Assembly (NCBI RefSeq): GCF_018408855.1
Contig: NZ_AP024322.1
Coordinates: forward strand, 2,170,001-2,234,000
Source of the DNA: Caballeronia sp. NK8
GTDB lineage: Bacteria; Pseudomonadota; Gammaproteobacteria; Burkholderiales; Burkholderiaceae
DNA length: 64,000 bases
Reading direction: 5' to 3'
Numbering within the stretch: the stretch's first letter is position 1; each line of letters begins with the position of its first letter. Positions 30,556 to 37,955 of the stretch are shown piece by piece. A model generated the notes under the pieces. It was not told the DNA's origin. It did not search any database and saw only the letters and a program-made list of their open reading frames with translations. A program made the translations under genes and the position numbers.

Positions 30556-32415
30556 ATGGACACCGTATTCGCCCGCGGTTTCGCGGCCCATCGTGACGGC
30601 CGCCTGACCGACGCGGAGCGCGACTATCAGGCCGCGCTCGCCGCCGAACCCGAACACGTCGACGCCCTTCACTACCTCGGCGTGCTGCGCCATCAGCAAG
30701 GCCAGCACGCGGAGGCGGCGGAACTCGTGCGTCGCGCCGTCGACCTGCGTCCGAGCGATGCCGGTCTGCAGCTCAATCTCGGCAACGCGTTGAAGGCGCT
30801 TGGCCGCCTCGACGACGCGATCGAACGGTTTCGCAACGCGCTCACGCTCGCGCCGGGTTTCCCGCTCGCGCAGTACAACCTCGGCAACGCCTACACGGCG
30901 GCCGGCCGCCACGAAGACGCCGCCGATGCGTTCGAAAAGGCGTTGCGTCTGCAGCCCAACGATCCCGCCGCGTGGAACAACTTCGGCAATGCGCTCTCCG
31001 GGCTGCGCCGCTTCAAGGACGCCGCGCACGCGTTCAAGCGCGCGCTCGCGCTGCGCCCGCGCCATGCCGGCGCGCACAACAATCTAGGCATGGCGCTCAA
31101 CGCGCTCGGCGACACGCTCGGCGCCATCGCGCACTTTCGCGCGGCGCTGGACGTCGAGCCGAATTACGTCGCCGCGCATTTCAATCTCGGCAATCTGCTC
31201 GACGCGAACGGCCATCCCGATGACGCGCTGCCCGTGCTGCAAAAGGCGGTCGCGTTGCAGCCGCACTTCGCGCCGGGCTATTTCGGGCTCGGTCACGCGC
31301 TCGCGAAGCTCGGCCGTCACGATCAGGCCGTGCTCCACTTCGAGCGTGCGGTCGGACTCGATCCGAAATACGGCGTCGCGTGGCTGTGTCTCGGCAACAC
31401 GCATCTGGCGCTCGGGGCGCATCGCGCGGCGCTGCGCGCGTTCGAGATGGCGTTGCGCATCGATCCTTCGATGCCCGCCGCGCATCTGAACCGCGCCCTC
31501 GCGCTGCTCGCGACCGGCGATTACGCGCGCGGTCTCGCCGGCTACGAGTGGCGTCTGCAGACGCCCGGCAGCGAACCCGCGCCGTCCTTCCCGCGCTGGC
31601 ACGGCGAAGCGATGCCGGGCCGCACGCTGCTCGTACGCGCCGAGCAGGGTTTTGGCGATACCTTGCAGTTCGCGCGCTTCGTGCCGTTCGCGGCGAAGCT
31701 CGTCGGCAAGCTGGTGCTGGAAGTGCAACCCGCGCTCGTGCCGCTGCTCGCGCCCGCCGCGCATGCCGCACGCGTCGAGCTGAAAAGCAAATCGGATGGC
31801 ACGGCGGTGGCCGCCGACGCGTTTTGCCCGCTGCTCAGCCTGCCGCTGGCGCTCGGCATGACTTCGCCCGAGTCGATTCCGGCGCGCGCGCCCTATCTCG
31901 TCGTGCCCGCCGATTACCGGCGCAAGTGGCGCGGGTCGATCGGCGGCCAGGAGCGGCGCAAGATCGGCATCACGTGGTCGGGACGGATGCAGCCGGGCGA
32001 GACGCGTTCGGTGCCGGTTTCCGAACTCGCCCCGCTCTTCGCGCTCGGCGGCATCGACTGGATCGTGCTCCAGCAGTTCCTCACCGGACGCGAGCGCGAC
32101 GTGTTACGCGCGCATCCGAACACGAAATCGATCCATCTGCTGGAAGGACGCCTCGAAAACTTCGCGGATACCGGCGCGATCGTCGATCGTCTCGACGCCG
32201 TGGTGTCGGTGGATACGTCCGTCGCGCACCTCGCGGGCGCGCTCGGCAAGCCGGTCTGGGTGATGCTGCCGTTCGCCGCCGACTGGCGCTGGGGCGTCGG
32301 GTCGAACGACAGCGCGTGGTATCCGGATGCACGCCTCGTGCGGCAGCGCGCGCCGGGGCAATGGCGGGAAGTGATCGAGGAAACGGCGGCGGCGCTGGCT
32401 GCGGTTCCGGCGTAA
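30556..32415 (+). CDS. TPR protein with glycosyltransferase-9-like C-terminal domain
   Basis: A 619-residue protein. Residues 1-340 form about ten tetratricopeptide repeats (e.g. LQLNLGNALKALGRLDDAIE, AQYNLGNAYTAAGRHEDAAD). Residues 360-615 resemble the heptosyltransferase/GT9 fold (LLVRAEQGFGDTLQFARFVP, ITWSGRMQPGETRS, VDTSVAHLAGALGKPVWVML). TPR-GT fusions of this type are found in proteobacteria; the acceptor is unknown, perhaps a protein or surface glycan. The in-frame extension before the ATG at 30556 lacks TPR character. Divergent from the metal efflux operon; terminator follows. Confidence 0.85.
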   Translation: MDTVFARGFAAHRDGRLTDAERDYQAALAAEPEHVDALHYLGVLRHQQGQHAEAAELVRRAVDLRPSDAGLQLNLGNALKALGRLDDAIERFRNALTLAPGFPLAQYNLGNAYTAAGRHEDAADAFEKALRLQPNDPAAWNNFGNALSGLRRFKDAAHAFKRALALRPRHAGAHNNLGMALNALGDTLGAIAHFRAALDVEPNYVAAHFNLGNLLDANGHPDDALPVLQKAVALQPHFAPGYFGLGHALAKLGRHDQAVLHFERAVGLDPKYGVAWLCLGNTHLALGAHRAALRAFEMALRIDPSMPAAHLNRALALLATGDYARGLAGYEWRLQTPGSEPAPSFPRWHGEAMPGRTLLVRAEQGFGDTLQFARFVPFAAKLVGKLVLEVQPALVPLLAPAAHAARVELKSKSDGTAVAADAFCPLLSLPLALGMTSPESIPARAPYLVVPADYRRKWRGSIGGQERRKIGITWSGRMQPGETRSVPVSELAPLFALGGIDWIVLQQFLTGRERDVLRAHPNTKSIHLLEGRLENFADTGAIVDRLDAVVSVDTSVAHLAGALGKPVWVMLPFAADWRWGVGSNDSAWYPDARLVRQRAPGQWREVIEETAAALAAVPA

Positions 32416-32447
32416 AAAATCCCTCGCTTTTTGGCTAGTCTGTCGAG

Positions 32448-32480
32448 ACCCGCGTCCCAAATGGGATTGCGGGTTTTTTG
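32448..32480 (+). terminator. rho-independent terminator after the TPR gene
   Basis: ACCCGC and GCGGGT pair around an inner TCCCA/TGGGA stem, followed by TTTTTT; 32 bases beyond the stop codon. Confidence 0.85.
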
Positions 32481-32539
32481 TTGCCGGAGATATTTGCAGA
32501 AGCGGACCGGGAAATCGACGTTTGAACCAGACTATTCTC

Positions 32540-32698
32540 CTAAGCCGCAGGTTCATACCGCAGCAAATCGGACAAATAAGCTTCCATATCGAGAAGCAAT
32601 TTGGTGAAATATGATGGCCTATGTTGAAGCAGAACACATCCATCTGCTTCACTGAAACGAAGCACAAATTTGATATTCGCTTCATCATGGGCTAGCAT
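32540..32698 (-). CDS. possible small protein, low confidence
   Basis: A 52-residue frame starting at ATG 32698 (MLAHDEANIKFVLRFSEADG, ending LLRYEPAA) has ordinary protein-like composition, unlike the arginine-rich shadow frames elsewhere, and uses AT-richer codons than the flanking genes. It might extend upstream from a non-ATG codon or be the tail of a lost gene. Against it, its 5' end lies inside the putative mmpA promoter and no clear ribosome site is seen. No family recognised. Confidence 0.25.
   Translation of the reverse strand: MLAHDEANIKFVLRFSEADGCVLLQHRPSYFTKLLLDMEAYLSDLLRYEPAA
32670..32698 (+). promoter_or_regulatory. sigma-70 type promoter of the mobile mystery operon
   Basis: TTGATA (32670-32675), 17 bases, TAGCAT (32693-32698). 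Expected start near 32705, inside the inverted repeat at 32701-32719. Confidence 0.5.
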
Positions 32699-32700
32699 TG

Positions 32701-32719
32701 AGGCTATTTCCGATAGCCT
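32701..32719. promoter_or_regulatory. probable operator of the mobile mystery operon
   Basis: AGGCTAT-TTCCG-ATAGCCT is a perfect 7-base inverted repeat with a 5-base spacer, over the predicted transcription start and 14 bases before the mmpA ATG. The position suggests self-repression by the HTH protein encoded next to it. Confidence 0.5.
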
Positions 32720-32732
32720 ATAAGGCAGCAAA

Positions 32733-33194
32733 ATGGATTCCAGATTGAGACAGCTTCGGCTTGAGCAGGTCCAGGCGTCAGCCGCAGCGTTCTCGGATTT
32801 GACCAACCGTCGGCCTCCGCCACGTGGATGGCTGAAGGCCATCCGGGAGTCGTTAGGGCTCACCGAGCGACAACAAGCCGAGAGATTGGGCATTACCGGT
32901 TCCACCCTGCACAAGTCGGAGTCGGCGGAAGCCGAGGAGCGAATCACGCTCGGACAACTGCGCAAGTTGGCTGAAGGACTGGACTGCGAACTCGTCTATG
33001 CTCTGGTGCCCAGAAAGCCACTGACTCAAGTGGTCGAAGACCGGGCGCGCTCAATTGCCCTGCAGGAAGTGAGTAGCGTTGCGCACACCATGAGTCTGGA
33101 AGACCAACGTCCGGCGACCGACCGACTTCGCAAACAGGTTGAGCAGAGAACGGCCGAACTACTTCGGGGCCGTTGGTCCGACCTATGGCGATAG
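32733..33194 (+). CDS. mobile mystery protein A (HTH, probable antitoxin-like)
   Basis: Matches the mobile mystery protein A family: 153 residues, start [20 protein letters not shown], then the conserved PPPRGWLKAIRESLGLTERQ leading into an XRE-type helix-turn-helix (about residues 36-90, LGITGSTLHKSE) and the LDCELVYALVPRKP block. The family is named for sporadic occurrence in mobile regions with protein B. It most likely binds the inverted repeat in front of it and neutralises or regulates protein B; this role is inference. It overlaps protein B by 10 bases. Confidence 0.9.
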   Translation: MDSRLRQLRLEQVQASAAAFSDLTNRRPPPRGWLKAIRESLGLTERQQAERLGITGSTLHKSESAEAEERITLGQLRKLAEGLDCELVYALVPRKPLTQVVEDRARSIALQEVSSVAHTMSLEDQRPATDRLRKQVEQRTAELLRGRWSDLWR

Positions 33195-33781
33195 ATCTGG
33201 ACGAACAGGACGGCCAGACCCCACTCGACCCTGACGAGCTTGCAGGGCTGATACCGACGCACCTGGTCACCAAGGGCGACCTGAATGACTGGGAGCAGGA
33301 AAACATCCTTCAAGCCGTGCAATGGACTCGCCGGCAACGCAAGGTCGATGTCCTCAGTGAAGCGTTCTGTCGCAACCTTCACAGGAAAATGTTCGACCAG
33401 ACCTGGTCGTGGGCCGGTGCGTTCCGCAAGTCCGACAAGAACATCGGATGTGACTGGACACAGGTCAGCGTAAAACTGAGAAACCTTTTCGAAAACACGC
33501 GGTGGTGGGTCGACAACGGCACATTCCCGCCCGATGAGATTGCCGCACGATTCCACCGCGACCTGGTATGGATTCATCCCTTTGCAAACGGCAACGGTCG
33601 ACACTCACGGATGATGGCTGATGCGCTCTTGCGCAGCATGAAAATAGAGCCGTTTTCGTGGGGCGGCGGCGGGACATTGGTCAAAGCAGACAACGCCCGA
33701 TCGAATTACCTGACCGCCTTGCGCGCGGCGGACAAGGGTGACTACGGTTTGCTGTTAATCTTCGTGCGAAGTACCGCTTAG
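33185..33781 (+). CDS. mobile mystery protein B (Fic/DOC domain)
   Basis: A 198-residue Fic-fold protein of the mobile mystery B family, starting MAIDLDEQDGQTPLDPDELA. The Fic core motif is HPFANGNGRHSR at residues 131-142: the catalytic His131 and the GNGR anion-binding loop are intact, but the usual Asp/Glu at position 5 of the motif is Asn135. Fic proteins transfer AMP or related groups from nucleotides to target proteins, often as toxins. Overlap with protein A and shared promoter imply coordinated synthesis. Toxicity is not shown by the sequence. Confidence 0.92.
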   Translation: MAIDLDEQDGQTPLDPDELAGLIPTHLVTKGDLNDWEQENILQAVQWTRRQRKVDVLSEAFCRNLHRKMFDQTWSWAGAFRKSDKNIGCDWTQVSVKLRNLFENTRWWVDNGTFPPDEIAARFHRDLVWIHPFANGNGRHSRMMADALLRSMKIEPFSWGGGGTLVKADNARSNYLTALRAADKGDYGLLLIFVRSTA

Positions 33782-33795
33782 CCATCGCAAGAACA

Positions 33796-33815
33796 CGAGC
33801 CTCCGGAGAGGCTCG
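33796..33815. terminator. palindromic hairpin between mobile mystery B and the MFS gene
   Basis: CGAGCCTC-CGGA-GAGGCTCG is a perfect eight-base-pair stem with a four-base loop, 15 bases after the stop codon and 24 bases from the convergent gene's stop. It lacks a T run, so it may be a weak bidirectional terminator or an mRNA end stabiliser. Confidence 0.5.
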
Positions 33816-33838
33816 CAATAATCACGGCACCGCTTCCG

Positions 33839-35134
33839 TCAGGCGGTCTTGTACTGATTGCGCGCCTCGGGCGAGCGATACAGCACGAGCGTCGCGATCA
33901 GGCCGCAGATCGCCGCGAGGCCCATCCACAGACCGGGCGCGGCCTTGTTGCCGGTCGCGTGAATCAGATATGTGGAGATCGCCGGCGTGAAACCGCCGAT
34001 CGTCGTCGCGAGGCTGTAGGCCATCGAGAAACCGGTCGTGCGCGTTTCGACCGGCATGACCTCCGTCAGCGCGACCACCATCGCGCCGTTATAGCTGCCG
34101 TACAGGAACGACAGCCACAGTTCGCACATCAAGAGACGCAGGAACGACGGGTCCGCAACCAGCCATTGCACCACCGGATACGACGTCAGAATGGTGAGAA
34201 TCGTAAACACGAGCAGCACCGGACGCCGCCCGACGCGATCCGACAACGCACCCATCAGCGGCAGCCAGACCAGATTCGAGATGCCGACGCATACCGTCAC
34301 GACGAGCGCATCGACGGCGGAGAGCTTCAGGACTTCCTTGCCGAAGGTCGGCGTGTACGCGGTGATCATGTAGAACGACACCGTCGTCATGATGACCATG
34401 CCCATGCCGGCAAGCACGATGGCCCAGTTCTGCGCGATGGAGCGCGCGATCTCGCCCATGCCCGGACGATGCTTCCTCGCGAGAAACTCGTCGGTTTCGC
34501 GCAGCGACCGGCGGATGATGAAGAGAAACGGCACGATGAGACAGCCGATCAGGAACGGCACGCGCCAGCCCCACGCCGTCATCTGCTCGGGCGGCAGCAG
34601 GCGGTTCATGATCACGCCGATCAGCGCCGCGAACACGACGGCGACCTGTTGGCTGCCGGACTGCCACGAACAATAGAAACCCTTGTTGCCCTTGGTCGCG
34701 ATCTCGGACAGATACACCGACACCCCGCCCAGTTCGACGCCCGCCGAGAAGCCTTGCAGCAGCCGCCCGCCCAGCACGATGATCGGCGCCAGCGCACCGA
34801 TGGTCGCATAGCCCGGCACGAGCGCGACGCACGCGGTGCCGACCGCCATCAGCCCGAGCGTGAGGATCAGGCCCTTGCGCCGGCCATGATGGTCGATGTA
34901 CGCGCCGAGCACGATGGCGCCGACCGGCCGCATCAGAAAGCCCGCGCCGAAGACGGACAGCGCGAGCATCAGCGAGGCGAATTCGTTGCCGCTTGGAAAG
35001 TAGGTCTTGGCAATCGCCGAGGCATAGTAGCCGTAGACCATGAAGTCGTACATTTCAAGGAAGTTTCCGCTGACGACGCGAAAGACCGACTTGAACTTGG
35101 ATTCGTTGGCTGGTGTGACGTGGGTCGTGGACAT
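33839..35134 (-). CDS. MFS metabolite:H+ symporter (citrate/tricarballylate-like)
   Basis: A 431-residue, 12-helix transporter of the MHS subfamily (citrate, alpha-ketoglutarate, shikimate, proline/betaine carriers). Seen: [20 protein letters not shown] at the first helix, the loop motif [20 protein letters not shown], and the [20 protein letters not shown] loop. Closest in feel to CitA/TcuC. Substrate inferred only as an organic acid. Start at ATG 35134 chosen over an arginine-rich extension of 24 codons. Confidence 0.88.
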   Translation of the reverse strand: MSTTHVTPANESKFKSVFRVVSGNFLEMYDFMVYGYYASAIAKTYFPSGNEFASLMLALSVFGAGFLMRPVGAIVLGAYIDHHGRRKGLILTLGLMAVGTACVALVPGYATIGALAPIIVLGGRLLQGFSAGVELGGVSVYLSEIATKGNKGFYCSWQSGSQQVAVVFAALIGVIMNRLLPPEQMTAWGWRVPFLIGCLIVPFLFIIRRSLRETDEFLARKHRPGMGEIARSIAQNWAIVLAGMGMVIMTTVSFYMITAYTPTFGKEVLKLSAVDALVVTVCVGISNLVWLPLMGALSDRVGRRPVLLVFTILTILTSYPVVQWLVADPSFLRLLMCELWLSFLYGSYNGAMVVALTEVMPVETRTTGFSMAYSLATTIGGFTPAISTYLIHATGNKAAPGLWMGLAAICGLIATLVLYRSPEARNQYKTA

Positions 35135-35252
35135 GACTTTCCCGGAATCGATGAACGCACTCGCGATGCGCTCGATTTTAACGCCTCCCCGCTCGCGCCT
35201 GCACACAACTTCGTTTAATTTTGCCTAAATCAACATTAAAATACGGTTACAT

Positions 35253-35804
35253 ATGCCTAACTTTAAGCTAACATCCGAACAGAAACTGGACGCGAAAATT
35301 TCGCTGCGCGCGGCGACATCGGCCGATACGGCGCTCATTGCGTCGATGCACACGCGCAGTTGGGCATCGGCGTATCGCGGCATCCTGCCGGACAGCTACC
35401 TCGATCGCGATCTGCAGGCCGAACGCGCGGGTCACTGGGAGGCGCGCATCAAGGAAGTCGAGGCCGGCGCGGCCAGCGTGTTCATCGCGGAGCATGAGGG
35501 CGATACCGTCGGCTTCATCTGTGTCGTGGAACCGGACGAGACGGGGAGCGTGCTCGTCGACAACCTTCATGCGCTGCCCGGGCGTCGCGGTCTCGGCACG
35601 GGCACCGTGATGCTCGACGAAGCGGCGCGCTGGGCCCGCGCGCGCGGTGCGCGGCAGTTGCATCTCTACGTGCTCGAGCAGAACGCGGCGGCGATCGGCT
35701 TCTACGAGTCGCGCGGCTGGAAACGGGCCGCGCGCGAAGCGGACCATATGGCGGGCATCGATCTCTTTTCACTGCGCTACGTGTTTCCGCTCGACCAGGA
35801 ATAA
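35253..35804 (+). CDS. GNAT-family N-acetyltransferase
   Basis: A 183-residue acetyl-CoA-dependent acetyltransferase: ISLRAATSADTALIASMHTR at the start of the fold, the acetyl-CoA loop region PGRRGLGTGTVMLDEAARWA (R/Q-x-x-G-x-G/A type), and the terminal LYVLEQNAAAIGFYESRGW. The substrate is unknown. The first 15 residues (MPNFKLTSEQKLDAK) precede the fold; upstream DNA is AT-rich and the ribosome site is weak. Divergent from the MFS gene. Confidence 0.88.
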   Translation: MPNFKLTSEQKLDAKISLRAATSADTALIASMHTRSWASAYRGILPDSYLDRDLQAERAGHWEARIKEVEAGAASVFIAEHEGDTVGFICVVEPDETGSVLVDNLHALPGRRGLGTGTVMLDEAARWARARGARQLHLYVLEQNAAAIGFYESRGWKRAAREADHMAGIDLFSLRYVFPLDQE

Positions 35805-36013
35805 GCACAAGAACACCAGATCGGTCAATAAGCATTCCTGTCAAAAATAGACAATAGGAATCTTCTGGTCGTCGCGCGCGTAACCGTTTCGTATGATCGC
35901 GGGTCGAATTTCCGACCATCCTCGCGCCGACCCGCGGTGCTGTCTTCTGCGGCCACGAAGGTCCGGGCAGGTTGTTTCATTGTCCGCGCCCGGGCGCATC
36001 ACGTGGAATCTTC

Positions 36014-37108
36014 ATGACCGAACCGTTGATCGTAGTTGAAGGCAATCTGCGTCTGCCGACGCTGCGCGCGCTGACGGACCCGTCCTTGAACTTCGGTCTG
36101 GATTGGTCGCCTGCGCGCACGCGTCCTGTTCAATCGCCGACCGAATATGCGCTGTTCGCGGCGCGCTTCGAAACCGCCTATGTGCCCGCGCTCAGCCTGT
36201 CCGACGTGCATTCGCCCTATCGGGCGGCGAGCCTGTGGGCAGTGTTCGCGAAGGAGGAGATTCCGCGCGCGATGCTGAATCTGATTCAGGACCCGCAGGC
36301 TCGCAGCCCCGCCGACGACACGCGCGCAGACCCGATTCATCTGGCGGTCGGCGCTCCGGCGATCGCCCGCAGGCACGGCTTCAGCAAGCCGGTCGCCGCC
36401 GCCATCGCCGCTGCGGGCGGCGTGCTCATCGTATGGCTGCTGTTCGGGCTCGAACCCGGTTCGACGGGCAACACGCGCTCTGCGCCCGCCGAACAGGCCA
36501 AGGTGCGCGCCCAGCCGGATGCCGTAGCGTCCGCATCGGCGCCAGTGGCGGTCACGACCGCCTCCATTCCGAACCAGCCGACCTTCGACATGGCCCCCAT
36601 CGCCGCGAGCACGGAACCCTACGCGACACCGCCCGCAGCCACGCCCATAGCAACGGCGTCGAATCAGTCGGATCAGGTGGCCAGCATCGAACCGATATCC
36701 GATGTGTCGACCTCCCCGGCCGTCACCGCCGCGACGACATCACTCGACGCCGCGCCCATCGCGACAGCGCCGAGGCAGTCGGCACAGTCGCAGCGGCGCG
36801 TGGTCGCCGCATCGGCAACCGCGACCGCATCCGCTGAGCGCACGCACAACGGCCGCGTCAGAGCCGTGCTGGCGCCGCGAGCGAACTCTGCTGCGCCAAC
36901 TCGTGCTCACGCGCCGGCCGAGCGCGTCGCGAAGCACGATGCCACGCGGCATGCGCGCGTGGCATCGGGCAAGCCACAGGCACGCCAGACATCGAAGACC
37001 GTTGCGTCGCTGGACCCGACGACGCTCTACTCGATGCTCCAGCATTCACCGACGCTCGACAGCAACGCGGGCCCGTCCGGCCGCGCTGCTGCGAACGGCG
37101 CGCGTTGA
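36014..37108 (+). CDS. predicted membrane-anchored protein of unknown function
   Basis: A 364-residue protein not assigned to a family. Residues 1-115 are soluble and compact-looking (starts MTEPLIVVEGNLRLPTLRAL); one membrane helix follows (PVAAAIAAAGGVLIVWLLFG, about 127-146); the remaining 215 residues are Ala/Thr/Ser/Pro-rich and basic at the end, probably disordered and periplasmic. The layout resembles bitopic envelope proteins that anchor or gauge the cell wall. It precedes the DUF2968 gene by 52 bases in the same direction. Confidence 0.7.
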   Translation: MTEPLIVVEGNLRLPTLRALTDPSLNFGLDWSPARTRPVQSPTEYALFAARFETAYVPALSLSDVHSPYRAASLWAVFAKEEIPRAMLNLIQDPQARSPADDTRADPIHLAVGAPAIARRHGFSKPVAAAIAAAGGVLIVWLLFGLEPGSTGNTRSAPAEQAKVRAQPDAVASASAPVAVTTASIPNQPTFDMAPIAASTEPYATPPAATPIATASNQSDQVASIEPISDVSTSPAVTAATTSLDAAPIATAPRQSAQSQRRVVAASATATASAERTHNGRVRAVLAPRANSAAPTRAHAPAERVAKHDATRHARVASGKPQARQTSKTVASLDPTTLYSMLQHSPTLDSNAGPSGRAAANGAR

Positions 37109-37160
37109 GCAGCGCACGACGCACCGCCAGCCGATCAACCCTTCCGGCCATGACGCCAAC

Positions 37161-37877
37161 ATGAAGCAATTCCGTTATCTCCATCACGCGACGCTCACGC
37201 TCGCCTTGTCCCTGTGCGGCGTGCTCACGCCTTTCACGAGCACGTTCGCGGCTCCGCCAGCGGCCAAAGCGGCCGCGACGGCGCCTCAGCCCGCAGCAGC
37301 GCTGGCGCAGGCCGCGCCCGAGGATCTGTCCGACCTGAACGCCGATTCCAACGCACCGCGCGTCGAAGGCAATATCGCCGAATTGCAGAATCTCGTGCAG
37401 GCGGGAAGCCTCACGGAATTGCGGGCGACGCGCAACGGCAGCTACGGCGCGAAGCTCTTCTTCCTCGCATCGGAGATGCTGTACTACGTCGCGCTCTCGC
37501 AGGACGAACGCTGGTGGCGCGTCGTGAAGACGCAGGACGCGGCCCGCGCCGAATCGATCTACGCGCAGTTCGCGCGCAAGAGCTTCGATCTCGCCGATGG
37601 CGAAATCAGCCGCACGCAATTGCAGGCGCAGAAGGCGCTGCTCGAACGCGTGATCGCGAAATCGGCGGATCGGGCGAACCGCCTTACCGCCGACCTCGCG
37701 CTCGCGCAGCAGCAGGATTCGCAAGTGACGCAGCGTCAGCAGCAGCTTCAGGCGGAGTCGGCCGTATTGCAGACGGACAAGCTCGAGGCCGAACGCAAGC
37801 TGCGCGCGCTGCAGTTGCAGGTCGAACAGCTTCAGAAGCAGACGGAAGCCGGACTCGCGCCGGTGACCTCGCGCTGA
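37161..37877 (+). CDS. exported DUF2968 coiled-coil protein
   Basis: A 238-residue protein with a signal peptide (HHATLTLALSLCGVLTPFT), a short Ala/Pro region, a globular part (residues 60-130, SLTELRATRNGSYGAKLFF) and a long C-terminal coiled coil (about 145-230, LQAESAVLQTDKLEAERKL). This is the DUF2968 family, found chiefly in Burkholderia relatives; its role is unknown. It is followed by a strong terminator and probably shares a transcript with the preceding membrane-anchored protein. Confidence 0.85.
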   Translation: MKQFRYLHHATLTLALSLCGVLTPFTSTFAAPPAAKAAATAPQPAAALAQAAPEDLSDLNADSNAPRVEGNIAELQNLVQAGSLTELRATRNGSYGAKLFFLASEMLYYVALSQDERWWRVVKTQDAARAESIYAQFARKSFDLADGEISRTQLQAQKALLERVIAKSADRANRLTADLALAQQQDSQVTQRQQQLQAESAVLQTDKLEAERKLRALQLQVEQLQKQTEAGLAPVTSR

Positions 37878-37904
37878 GTCATCCGCACACGCCTGACAAA
37901 CAAG

Positions 37905-37939
37905 AAGGCCCGCTCGAATCGAGCGGGCCTTCTGCTTTT
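37905..37939 (+). terminator. terminator between DUF2968 and the convergent amidotransferase gene
   Basis: AAGGCCCGCTCG-AAT-CGAGCGGGCCTT is a perfect 12-base-pair stem, with a short T-rich tail on the plus strand (TCTGCTTTT). The symmetrical A/T flanks allow use in both directions. Confidence 0.85.
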
Positions 37940-37955
37940 GCGGCCTACCGAGAAA

